From assembly GCF_011745365.1 (NCBI RefSeq), contig NW_024468912.1:620001-684000 (forward strand): DNA of 64,000 bases. Direction: 5' to 3'. The notes beneath the pieces were generated by a model that saw nothing but the letters and a program-made list of their open reading frames with translations, searched no databases and had not been told where the DNA came from. Positions 34,116 to 44,986 of this stretch are shown here, piece after piece (within the stretch, counting starts at the first letter, position 1; each line of letters opens with the position of its first letter). Position numbers and translations under genes: made by a program. Origin of the DNA: Cryphonectria parasitica EP155. Its lineage: Eukaryota; Ascomycota; Sordariomycetes; Diaporthales; Cryphonectriaceae.

Positions 34116-36119
34116 TCACAGCTCGTCTTTGTCAGCCTGCACCAAAGGAATCTCGGTAACGAACTCCTCGATACTGGCAGATCTGTAATTGGAAAACAAG
34201 AGAAAATCAGTATGAGCACATGCAAAGCTGGGCCAAATCAGGGATTTCAGGCTTACGGGTAGGAGAAGAACTTGGGGTCCGGCAGCGGTGCGTGGTCCAG
34301 CTTGAAATAACCGGGCTGTAGGGTCTGAAAGACACCAGTCGGGTCGTACTCTTGGGCGATGCTCTTCAGCCTGGCCTTGTTCTCTGCACCATAACTGCTG
34401 ATGACGTCTTGGTACCGGCTGGCGTAGTTCATGTAGACATAGTCCGCCTGGCACCCAAGGGCAGTTGCCTCCACGTTGATCTTGGTCAGGACGGCAGATA
34501 CCGTCGAGTGGACGAGCTCGTCGTCTTCGGCCTTGTCCCAGTAGATGGCAACCTCGATGTTGTAGTAAGGTCCATCCTCCACAGTCAGGCCCAGCGGGTT
34601 TCCTCCGTTCTTCTTCATGGCCCGCAGCTGGGGCTGCGTGAAGCCCTGCCAGACGAGAGCAGGAAGCGCGCCCTGCACCTTGGCCAGCGCGTCGACCGCC
34701 TCCCAGAAATACGCCAGAGCCGGCTTGAGGATGCGAGGATCGGCCCTGGTGGTGATCTCGTAGAAGCACTCGCGCAGCCCATACCGGTTCTGGCTTTCGA
34801 TATTCTTGGTCATGGCGGGTAGCGAGATGTTGCCCCCTTCCTCGTAGACAGGCCGCAGCTTGTTGAACTTCTCAAACACCACCGAGTCCTGCCCGTTGGC
34901 CGCGCCGTGCCACAGCTGCGTGGACGCGATCCTCACACCCTTGTACTTCACCCAGGCCACCCAGAGCCCCGCGTCAGGGTCCCTGTCCGCCTCGCTCACG
35001 GCGTGCGCAAAGGCGTCGATGAGGTTTGCAGAAGACCACCAGTGCGTGTAGATCTTGTGCTTCTGCCACAATTCGTTCCTGGGCAGCAGGATGGTCTCCA
35101 CCTCGAAGCTCGTGACAATGCCAAAGTTGTTCCCGCCGCCGCGCAGGGCCCAGAAGAGATCTGGGTGCTGGGTTGGGCTCGCAGTGACGATTTCGCCTCT
35201 GGCAGTGACAACCTTGTGAGGGAAAGAGAGGATGTCAGCACAGGGTCTCTCAGGTTAAGGGGGAGCGGCGCGGCGCACACGTGCGCACGCTCAGGACTAC
35301 ATCAATATCACCCGCTCTGTCTTACCTCGAAGCTTACTACATTGTCACAGGCGAGCCCATGCCGGCTGGAGAAGAAGGAGATTCCGCCCCCGAGGGTGAA
35401 TCCACCTATGCCAATGGTCGCCCCGCGTCCAGCGAGCACGGTGAGCTCGTGCTCGCCGAGCTCTTGATAAAGCTGGTAGGCGATCTTTCCCGCACCTATT
35501 GTGGCCAGCTTCTTGTCCTCGGACAGCAACACTTGGTCAAGCCTCTCCAGGGACACAGTGATGCCGCCCTCGATGCTGGATGCCCCAGGAAACGCAGCAT
35601 GGCCGCCACTCTTGACGGCGAAGGGACATCCCGTATGCCGTGAGAGCAGCACCAGAGTCTGCACGGCCTCCCGACTTGAGGGTTTGAAGATGCAGTGAGG
35701 CCTCACTTCGCCCTGGTTTGAGGCCCAGTAGCTTCCAGTGAAGTTTGTGTAGGGTGTCTCACTCGCCATATGCAATGCATCCTCACTATATCGCTGTTGT
35801 AATGTGGCACACTAGTGTGGATGAATGATCAGCTATGATCTCGTTGAACAGGGGAGACAATCACTGCTCGTTTGAAACAGCAGTAGAATGTTCCTACAGC
35901 AGGCGTGCAGCGCGCTATCAGAGATGCCGAATCTCCTGCGTCGTTTGACAGATTTATCTCTGGGATACCTGAGACATCGAATCCAACATCGACCAGAGCG
36001 CTGATCACACTGAAATCCTCTGGTTCGAAGGTTGACCCATGATCTCCATGAACCACGCTCGCGAGCAGCAACAGAATCGGTATTAACATCATAATGTGGC
36101 CCAGATGGTAGTTCTTCAT
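34116..36119 (-). CDS. BBE/FAD_binding_4-type oxidoreductase with signal peptide and C-terminal KDEL
   Basis: Exons (minus) 36119-35898, 35811-35326, 35212-34257 and 34182-34116 give 576 residues, all phases closing. The signal peptide is MKNYHLGHIMMLIPILLLLASVVHG. The p-cresol-methylhydroxylase-type FAD domain has SGGH with His145, the expected 8-alpha-histidyl flavin attachment, and GIGGFTLGGGISFFSSRHGLACDNV. At the position where bicovalent enzymes have a second Cys, the sequence reads GRGATIG, so a single flavin link is predicted. The C-terminal domain carries NYASRYQDVISSYG and KARLKSIAQEYDPTGVFQ, the usual berberine-bridge-like ending. The last exon ends ADKDEL, a consensus ER-retrieval signal. 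Expected reaction: O2-dependent oxidation of an alcohol, sugar or alkaloid-like substrate, here inside the secretory pathway. Confidence 0.9.
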
Positions 36120-37261
36120 CTGGACAGATGACTGCCTCCACCTATGTTTGAGGTTGCACAGGGGGCTTATAACGGATCTGGGGGCGGGTCTTTGTGCCAT
36201 CTGCTTATGCTTACTAACAACTCCTTCGTCCCCCCACGCTTATCTGCTTCAGGTGCTGCATGGTATTATGTTGGGCTGACGCCCACACACGCTTCTTCAT
36301 CCTTCTGGATGCATTTAATCTTGGCTTGGTAAAGTGCATGTGGGACCCAACCTCAGCTCTGAATTAGTCTCTCTATCAACATTGCCATGGGGTTTGATTT
36401 GGGACGCTCTCAAGTGACTGGCCTATGCATGAATAGGATTTGGACGGCTAGTTCATTTGAGCCTTGATAGCGTGGAGAAAAATAAGAAGGTACAGCCAGT
36501 GTCGGGAGGAAGATGTTCTTTTTCTTTTTTTCCTTTTTTTTTTTTCTTTTTCCTTCAAAGATAGCAACCAAGTAGATTATCACCAATAACACTAATCTAC
36601 GTAGCACGATATTACATCCTAAGCGACGCCTTATTCCAGTCTCGAGGTCTTGCTCGCGGGTGGCCAAGTAAGCTTGTCTTGAGGAATGTGATTCTTGAAG
36701 CAATTCAGTTGAATTCAGATAATACAGATAGAAGTTTAGAAGCGAATAGAGAATCAGATCCACTACCTCCTTTAGTTTTCTTCAGTCCCTTTAATTCAAA
36801 ATTCGGTGCTGGACGAACTCCGACAGACCATACGCAACCCACCGTTGTGCCAGCCTCTGATTGCTTCTGATCGTCGTCAACCGATGCGAGCTGACCAATT
36901 GGCTGTATAACGGTTGATGCGCCTAAAGCTTGCCAAGCTTTATGCATATTTTAGTTTAGGTAGCATCTTAAGCAGCAGCCAATACGCTATCGGATTCCCG
37001 CTCACAGGCAGCGATTGTAGCTCCGCCACAATGTGATTCTTGAGCAGTCAATGCGGCTAGGCAGCATACATTTCCTCTTCAGCCGATCCGTTTACAGTCC
37101 CAGAATATTGCCCTGGATATCACTTATTTCTCGTTGAGCATTCAGACGGCACTCTTCAAGCTTGACTTGGAGATTTTCCATGTCATTTGAATTATCAACT
37201 CTTGTTCTACCGCGTCCTATCAGCGTCTTGACCTGCAGAATTTGGTGGCACATCACGCGAC
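36120..37261. other. Divergent promoter region between the flavoenzyme and HET genes
   Basis: AT-rich (notably 36480-36620, with T-runs) and without a supported gene. Confidence 0.5.
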
Positions 37262-39521
37262 ATGTCATTCAATCCAACCTTTACGTACAGATCACTTCCC
37301 AGTGCGACCTCGATTCGAGTGCTTCGCCTCAACCCCGGGACGGTAGACGAACGCATAGACTGCCACTTCTTGCCATGCGATCTCGATGCCGACCCCGCCG
37401 AGTTTCCAGATCAACCAAAGTCGGTCGAGGCGACGGGTGTAAAATGGAATGAAGACACCGGCCAGGTCTATTACATGCCGTACGACATCCTTGATGACGG
37501 CCTACCCAGTCCAAATCTGCATCCTTTCCAGACATATCAAGCATTATCCTACGTCTGGGGTTCTACAGCCGAGCTAGAGACTCTTTGTCTCGAGGGCGAG
37601 GATTTCCTCGTTACCCGGAATCTGTTGGCTGCCCTCCAAGCCATGCGTCATCCGCAATTCGGCATCAAAATCTGGGTGGATGCAATCTGCATCGACCAGG
37701 CCAGTTTATCGGAGAAGAAGACGCAAATACCACTGATGGGCCGTATTTATCGCCAGGCCGACTCGGTCTGGGCACAAGTGTTACCGACATTTGAAAAGGC
37801 CGACCAGCTCCGCGATTTGGCCGTCGCCATTCTGACGGCTGCGCGAGCTCTGGAAGCCGACGTACGAAGCCGCCAACGTGACAGAAACAACGCAAACACT
37901 GTGGACGAGGACGAGAAAAGCCCAACAGCGCATGCTGAACCTAAAGACGAACCATCCTTGCTCTTCTCGGAATGCGCGCTGGAGGACTACAACCTACCCC
38001 CTGAGACCAGCCCACTCTGGCAGGCCTGGAGAGAACTGTTCTCCTCGCCGTTTTTTCAGAGGATCTGGGTTCAGCAGGAGGTGTTGCTCGCAAAGGATCT
38101 CAAATGGAACCTTGGCACGACTATCGTAGACCCCCGAGCAATTGCGACCTGCATCGAGTTCATGAATAGATACAGCCGGAATATCAACAGCGCATATTTA
38201 TCGCCAGAAGGGCTGGCACCTCCCATAACAAGTGTCGTCTTGTCTCCATCAACAGATCCTGTTGCGCTGCCAAAGCCATGTTTCGACCCCAAAGCTGGTC
38301 GTGACATCAGCTCTGGCTATATAGCTGCTGAGAAGATGCTGGCCGAGCGGCGGAGGATGAGAAACTCTAGCCAGCGCAGTCTCCTCATTGACCTGCTATC
38401 AACCTACCGCACGTTTTCCGCTACAGAAGCCCGCGATATGGTCTTTGGGCTTCTTGGTCTGGCGAGCGACGCTGATGAATTCTACCGCCTGGTAGATTAC
38501 ACATCTCCGCTTGAGAGTGTGTTCATTCGCCTGGCACAGCGGTTCATAGAGCTTGGACATGGCGCGAAGCTGCTAAGTCAAGCCTCTAACACTATGCATA
38601 GCGGGGCATTACCAAGTTGGGTTCCGGTAGGACACCAAAACCTATGGGATCATTCAGTATCCAGAGACAGTTGTTGACACAGATTCACAGAATTGGGCGC
38701 CTGCGACTGAATCATCCACGACTATTCCGCATCAGTACGTGCCCATACAAGGGCAAGACTTCACCGCCGGTGGGGAAGATACTTCAGGCACTACGATCGA
38801 GGTTGTGGGAGATCCACACAATCTAGAAAGGCCTGTGCTACGAGTTTGTGGATCTATTGTCGACACAATCCAACGCTGTACCCCGGCGGCCCAAGTTGGA
38901 GAAATCTTGACTTGGCTACAACAAACGTACGACATCACCGTCCCAGCCGAATTTTTTCCAGAAGGGTCTGTTGACCTGCTTATGCTCTGGGTACGCACTG
39001 GGCTCGAGTTCGCCCGGGAAAACGCACCCAGGGGGACTGGCGGTGGACTTATGGATTTCCTCGAGACTTGCTGCCAGGCCCGCCGTGGGTTTTGGACCGA
39101 CAACTCCTACCATTCTACAAGACTGGGATTCGTGCATTTTATCTCCCATAACTTCGAAATTACGATGCCAGATGAACTCATTGACAGGCTACGCGGTGGG
39201 TTTCACGCAAAGGACGAGACACTGTCCCTGAAAGACTTTGTCAACGATGCCATCACTCCGATTGGCCATCACCGACGCTTCTGTACCACTGAAAGGGGCC
39301 TCTTTGGCTTGGTGTCGTCTACCTGTGCACCAGGAGACAAGGTATTCGTTCTGCGTGGTGGTGCTGTGCCTTTTGTGCTCAGGCCGGCTGCGGAGGGTTT
39401 GACGGGCGACCAGACGGACCAGAGATACCGCCTGATTGGGGATGCTTATGTAAAAGGTGTCATGTATGGGGAGGGTCTAGCATTTGATGGAGTTCAGGAG
39501 TCAAGTATCCTGCTTGTATAG
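37262..39521 (+). CDS. HET-domain (heterokaryon incompatibility) protein
   Basis: Exons 37262-38626 and 38691-39521 give 731 residues. The 64-nt intron (GTAGGA...TTGAC...CACAG) converts an apparent stop into the typical LPSWVPNWAP join. The HET domain (~residues 95-280) has its three hallmark blocks: YQALSYVWGS, KIWVDAICIDQASLSEK followed by MGRIYRQADSVWAQV, and SSPFFQRIWVQQEVLLAKD. Then come ATEARDMVFGLLGLASD and a C-terminal region ending with RGLFGLVSSTCAPGDKVFVLRGGAVPFVLRP, as in most HET proteins of this size. The family triggers growth arrest or cell death when non-self is sensed (established for het-6, tol and others); the partner of this one is unknown. It lies next to a decayed dynamin-like gene and an AAA relic. 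Confidence 0.93.
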
Positions 39522-40316
39522 AGATAGACCCCAAACAGAGAGTACACGCTTGGAAACAGAACGCTTGTTAATTTGAGGCATTGCCCTTTGTACACGTATG
39601 CTTGAGTAACAACACACACTTGTAAGCCTTATCTACATAATTGTGATCAGTATTTGAACGTCTAGTTCAAGTATCTCTCTATAGAACACAGCTTTTTTCA
39701 ATATTGTTACATTGTTGTTTATGCACGAACCTTCGATTGCATTTGCAACTTATAACGAACCAAATCCTGTTCCTGTGAAGAAAAAGTGACTTTCCTTTGC
39801 CGACTCTTCCAGGCATACCGTTCTCTCAAATCTCATGCTTTTGGAACCTCAATCGACGGGTAAACCTTCCGGAAAATTATGACTGTCTCATTACAAAAGT
39901 GAGTCATGACGTTGTATAGCTCTGACCGGCCAATTCGCTTCAGTAGAAGGTGTGTAGGCTTCTCTGTGATTGACCGAGTTTTGAGACAAGCGTTGGCACG
40001 ACGTGGTGTCAAAAAGCATCAAGCTTTGAGGCCCTTGAGACAATCTCGTAGTGATGTCGCATCGCGTATTTAGTTCCAATTCCTCCCTTTTGTTCTACGC
40101 ACTCCTTTTTTGTCTCCTCGCATAGTTCAAGAGTATCCTGAGGTTAGTAACAGCGTGCTGCGATTGTATATTAGCTTACATGTTGCGACTCGAGAAAACG
40201 CTTCATAAATTTACACTGCATTTACACTTTTGGAATCCTCAAGGTCCAATTTTCTCCTGTGAACTACACAGACTTTGTAAATCTTATTTTGTCACCACGG
40301 GGCATTCACGTACGAC
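39522..40316. other. Intergenic between the HET gene and the dynamin-like pseudogene
   Basis: AT-rich, 795 bp, no gene is supported. Confidence 0.5.
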
Positions 40317-42479
40317 ATGCTGCTTACAGATCTTCAACCCGAGGCCTTGAATGGCCTCTGCTCTGAGGGCCGGCTCGATTTGATGAACTCAATCGACAGC
40401 CTCGCTCTCAAGGAATCAACCACTTCGTCTCGCTTCCCCAGATCATCGTGTGTGGTGACCAGTCATCGGGCAAGAGCTCAGTGCTCGAAGCGATCTCCGG
40501 GGTATCCTTTCCCGTCAAGAGCAATCTTTGCACACGCTTTCCCACAGAGCTTGTCCTGCGCCGGGCACCCCAAGTTGACGTCAGCGCCTCCATCGTTCCT
40601 CATCACTCTCGAAGCAGCCCAGAGAAGGAAGGTCTTGCTGGCTTCCACAGGGATCTCAAGGATACCGATGGGTTCGGATCGCTGATCGAGGACGCCAAAG
40701 ACGCCATGGGCCTATCGACACACGGCAAGGCCTTCTCCAAAGACCTCCTTCGCGTTGAGATCTCAGGTCCCGATCGTCCTCACCTTACCATCGTGGACCT
40801 CCCTGGCCTCATCCACTCGCAGACAAAACATCAGACAGCTTCCGATGTCGACTTGATTCAAGACGTCGTCGACTCGTATATGAAACAGCCTCGAAGCATA
40901 ATTCTTGCTGTGGTCTCGGCTAAAAACGACTTCGCGAACCAGATCGTCCTTAAGCTGGCCCGTTCGGCCAACCCTGCTGGCAGTCGAACGATGGGAGTCA
41001 TTACAAAGCCCGACACTCTGATTCCTGGGTCACCAAGTGAGGCCATCTACACATCTCTGGCTCAGAACCAAGAGGTCGAGTTTCGCCTTGGCTGGCATGT
41101 GCTGAAGAACATGGACTGCGAGGCCGGCAAGGCGTCGCTCACCCAGCGTGATGCCTCAGAGACCACATTCTTCGCCCAGGGGATCTGGCAGAATCTCCCC
41201 AGCGCAATTCTCGGTATTGACCAGCTACGCTACCGCCTCAGTAAGGTTCTCCTTGCGCACATCACCTCAGAGCTTCCCAGCCTGGTACAAGAGATCGAGT
41301 CGAAGCGCGCTGCGTGTTGGGAGAAACTGAGAAAGCTTGGTCAGCCTCGAGTTACCTTGGCAGAACAGCAGCTCTACCTGCTCGGAGTCAGCGAGGCCTT
41401 CCAGCGGCTGGTCAAGAGCGCAGTTGACGCCAACTGCACTGATCTATTCTTTGAGGATGTTGAATCCGAACGCGGCTACCAGCAGCGAATCCGCGCGGTT
41501 GTACAAAATCTCAACCTAAGATTTGCCAAGGAACTCTCTACACGCGGTCATCGCCATCAAATAATTGACAGCTTCGAGTCGGGAAGTGCCTCTTCGCCCA
41601 AGGGCATCTCCGTCACGCGAAATGAGTTTGTAGATCGGATAGAAGCAAGAATGCGCAGGTCTAGGGGTCGGGAACTGCCTGGACTGTTTGATCCCATGAT
41701 CATGGCAGACTTGTTTCGCGATCAAGCTGGTCCGTGGGAGGCTATTGTCGTCAGTCACGTTCATCGGGTTTGGAAGGCGTGTAAGACATTCCTCAAACTT
41801 GTCATCGCGCACATCACCGATCCCAGCACGTCAACTGCGCTCGTCCAGAACATTTTCGACCCCGCAATGGACAGGATCTTGACAGCTCTCAAAGCCAAGA
41901 CTGCTCAGATTCTGAAGTCCCATCAGACCATCCATCCCATCACCTACAATCACTACTTCACTGAGACTGCTCAGAAGATTCGAGCCGCTCGGAAGAGTGC
42001 CGAATGTGCCTCAATTGTAAAGGGCTTCTTCCGCGTCTCTGATCTGAAAACTCGCCATCTGAGAATCGATGCAAATCTTTCGGACTTGGTTGATGCTCTA
42101 GTGGAGGGCACTACCGAGCCGGACATGAACAGATTTGCAGCTTTGGAAGCTTCTGGATTATATGGAGGCATATTACAAGGTATGTATATTCCATCCCCTG
42201 GGCCTTGTTACATTGAGTTAATCCGGTCTCGGTTCTCAGGTTGCTATGAAGCGATTTGTCGACGATGTTGCTGTCGAGGTTATTGAGGTCTGTCTTGTGT
42301 CTGTTCTGGGTGACGTGTGGTCCCCAACTGGGGTTTACAAGATGGCACCTGATCTGGTCAGTTCCATTGCTGGCGAATCGGAGGAAGCCCAGTCTCAGAG
42401 AGAGCAGCTTATGCGACAAGTCGGTATTCTAAGCAAGGGAGCTGAAATATGCAAGGGCTTCGTCAGCGGCATGAATTAA
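40317..42479 (+). pseudogene. Dynamin-like (Mx-type) GTPase gene with two compensating frameshifts
   Basis: Family-like sequence starts at ATG 40317 (DLQPEALNGLCSEGRLDLMNSID) in frame 0. It resumes at 40400 in frame 2 (RSQGINHFVSLPQIIVCGD), so one base is missing near 40397-40400. The second frame then stays open for 580 codons with an intact GTPase domain: G1 GDQSSGKSS, G3 DLPGL, G4 TKPD. At about 42152 one extra T returns the frame to 0 (LDYMEAYYK), followed by a normal 60-nt intron (42180-42239) and VAMKRFVDDVAVEVIE to the GED-like end SEEAQSQREQL, stop at 42477. No in-frame ATG or splice route repairs the 5' lesion. Mutation or assembly error are both possible; the long clean frame suggests a recent event. 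Intact relatives act in membrane fission or antiviral-like defence. Confidence 0.82.
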
Positions 42480-42540
42480 TTCACTTGGTACGTGAAATAG
42501 CATGGTAACCATGAATGCGGCAACTAACAGCTCCAAGCAG

Positions 42541-42949
42541 ATGGTGAAGTCGGCAGTGATTCAGAGGACTTTGATGATTGCTCCGAGATAGCATGTTCGG
42601 CTAGCAACATTGAAAATGTCGCTGCTGGCAATGCTTCATCCGTTCTGGAAGATCCTGAAGAGGTCCAGTTGCTGAGGAGCCTGAGGAGTGTCCCGAGCCT
42701 GAGGAGTGTCCCGAGCCTGAGGAGTGTCCCGAGCCTGAGGAGTGTCCCGAGCCTGAGGAGTGTCCCGAGCCTGAGGAGTGTCCCGAGCCTGAGGAGTGTC
42801 CCGAGCCCGGAAGACTCGTAGGTGGACAGGGGCCTGGTCTGCAGCCATACTTCGGCTCTTGGGCCTCTTGGGACTCTGATCTCGCCAAGTCATCCAAGAA
42901 CAAGGCCAAGAAAGGCAAAGGAAAAGCTGCTAAGGACCCGTGGCCATGA
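42541..42949 (+). pseudogene. Decayed acidic/lysine-rich reading frame containing a minisatellite
   Basis: A splice-acceptor-like CTAACAGCTCCAAGCAG precedes an acidic frame (DGEVGSDSEDFDDCSEIACSAS...) that is open across the 18-bp repeats but stops at 42816. A second frame, one base shifted near 42660, reads the repeats as PEECPE and continues GSWASWDSDLAKSSKNKAKKGKGKAAKDPWP to a stop at 42947. The two halves look like one ancestral acidic-then-basic, Pro/Glu-repeat protein broken by a one-base shift. No domain is recognised, and whether it was ever part of the neighbouring GTPase or ATPase gene is unclear. Confidence 0.5.
42680..42805 (+). repeat. 18-bp minisatellite, seven perfect copies
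   Basis: The unit CCTGAGGAGTGTCCCGAG is repeated seven times head to tail with no mismatch, preceded by a partial copy (GCTGAGGAG, 42671-42679). Being a multiple of three, it keeps frame and encodes PEECPE (or LRSVPS/RSVPSL in the next frame). Confidence 0.97.
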
Positions 42950-43098
42950 GCTAGGGATCCAAGCATGAGCCTACCTTTGACAGCATCATAAACCATGCAT
43001 TGGCGTTTATTGACACGGGCTATGAGTTGGTGGCTTACTTTCTTCATTGTAGAGGCATATCAAACTCGATTGACATGGTCTATCAGCCCATGATCCTG

Positions 43099-44208
43099 CT
43101 ATCCTTTGTTAAGCTCTTGAAGATGCGCAAGGAGAAGATATACCACAGCGAATATGCGCATCGGTAAGACCCACGAAAGGAACCGCCATATCTTTCCATC
43201 AGCAACCATAGGGATGCGCTCTACGCCAATTTGCCGATCTCTATTTGATCGAAGAAATCCAGTCCCTTTTCTCCTGATGTGGAGGACTATGTTCAGATGA
43301 TGCATGCTTAAGGGTTCCTTGTCCTTCGCAGCCAAAATGCGAGCCGTTTTGATGGCACTATTGATATGCCTTCCATAAAAAACCCACTGAGAAAGCATTG
43401 TCAACTTCTTGCTAGTAATCCTTATTTCGTCCGGCGGCAGCGTCTTGATGAAGCTTGACCAGATATCCCTCCGCGCATTCGAGGTTAGATTTTGATACGA
43501 TAAGACTATATCAATGCATGACCCGAATGCAATATCCAGATGATCAGTCTGATTCGTCATTAGGATGAGGACTCCTTGATTAGTACTCTAGAAGCACCAA
43601 GAAAACTGAATTCCATGTTCAGTAAGTGATCAATATTGGGAAATACATCTAACGGTTGAGCACTCACTCTATACCAGCTCATTCCGAGCAAGATTGTCAT
43701 TTGTTCGTTGTTTCAGGAAAATGTCAGCTTCGTCAATCAGCAACACTGAGTTCCAGTATGAGCAGCGACGGAGGGCTTCCTTCAGCGAGCTCTCGACCCT
43801 TTCTGCGTTCACGCCCAACTCTCCCATTCTGACTCGGTACAGAGGGCGCTGGAGCTGTTCGGCCACTGGAAGAACCAGGTCAGTTTTTGAAACTGGGTTA
43901 TGGAATGTGCAGTGCTATTGATTGTCCGAATTACCTGCTTTGGCTGTCAACGTTTTGCCAACCTCAGGAGAGCCACACAGGAGCAAGATCAATCCTTTCC
44001 CTATCAACAAGGTTGAGTGTTGATAGTAGCTCTGATTGGAACAATCGCATGACGGGGAAGAAATGGCTTGAAGCACCTTTGTCTTGGACAACATCGTCAA
44101 TGAGTCTTCCAAGAGTCCACGCCGCGAGACTAGGGCCAGAAGAAGCTTTTTCTCTTCGGCATCGAGGACAAGATTATCGAAAATTCTGTTGTCCCACGAT
44201 ACTGGCAT
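43099..44208 (-). pseudogene. Broken AAA-family ATPase (C-terminal part)
   Basis: On the minus strand, WDNRIFDNLVLDAEEKKLL and GKGLILLLCGSPEVGKTLTAKA (Walker A) end at 43935. A good intron (GTAATT...TTCCAG) leads to VAEQLQRPLYRVRMGELGVNAERVE and SVLLIDEADIFLKQR (Walker B) at 43865-43672. A TAG at 43669-43671 then interrupts right after ARNELV. The next family segment (FLVLLEY) meets a stop, and the frame is shifted before GVLILMTNQTDHLDIAF (sensor 1 region, 43570-43530); the lid helices run to 43099. At least one nonsense and one frameshift lesion are present, and no N-terminal half is found upstream. Intact relatives are large fungal AAA proteins of unknown function. Confidence 0.7.
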
Positions 44209-44986
44209 GAGATCCCTGATTTTGAACTCGTGCCAAGACTTGTTCTCAAGGGCGGACCCCTCAGAGTCTTACCAACTCTTACCTTTGGTAGTAGGCCAGG
44301 ACATTAGGCCAGGACATACGGCCAGTGCCGGCTATAAGCCCAGAAATATTTCTCATTATGAGCACAAACCCAGCAACCAGCTTGAATCACGACCCTGGTT
44401 GATGATAGTGTAATTGTAGAATTCTTGTGGCATGTTAGATGACTCTATAGAAATGTTTGCCCACCATAGTATGACAACAAAGACAAATCTTTTCCTCGTT
44501 TCTACATTACAACTCGTTATCCATCTCAAGCGATGAAAAGTTGCATAATTGTATAAAAGTCCACTAAATTCGCATCAATTCATGCCATTATAAAGCCCTG
44601 CGTCGACCTCAACTGCCTCACGAGGCACCGGCTATCAGCACTCGTTCATGGAAGGTGCCTCAAGAACACATTCTGCTGTTATAGTCTGGCAACATAAGCT
44701 CTTCATGAAGTTGAGTGTAATTCACTTTTGTGTGATTTTCCTTTTCCAAAACAAATACATTGAGTTGGGTGCTCTGAAACCGAAGGCCTGGTGGTAGTGG
44801 TGTTCCCTAATCTCCCCTCTGACCAGGTCTGCATGAAATCACAAGTGCTGGTATTTGTGCCTACCCTGGGTCTGCAACCATCATCAGCGGAAAACTCCAA
44901 AACCGCATCATCACCATTCAACATATCTAGGTCACTTCTCTCAACCCACCTTCTCTTTTATTCACAAACCCACACCACCGGGTCTC
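44209..44986. other. Intergenic: AAA relic edge and promoter of the lipoate-ligase gene
   Basis: AT-rich, no gene. A 13-bp tandem duplication (TAGGCCAGGACAT twice) is at 44292-44317. Confidence 0.5.

Noticed and set aside
35775..35829. Starting the BBE-type gene at MASETPYTNF (35769) without the upstream exon
   Set aside because: A spliced upstream exon gives a signal peptide and the family-typical Cys-containing segment in phase, so the short start is less likely.
42601..43047. 148-codon minus-strand frame rich in GHSSGS repeats
   Set aside because: It is the antisense reading of the 18-bp minisatellite; no other support.
44305..44350. ACATACGGCC... resembling the start of a dispersed fungal 5S rRNA gene
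   Set aside because: Only the first ~10 bases agree; the internal control region and the 3' half of 5S rRNA are absent.
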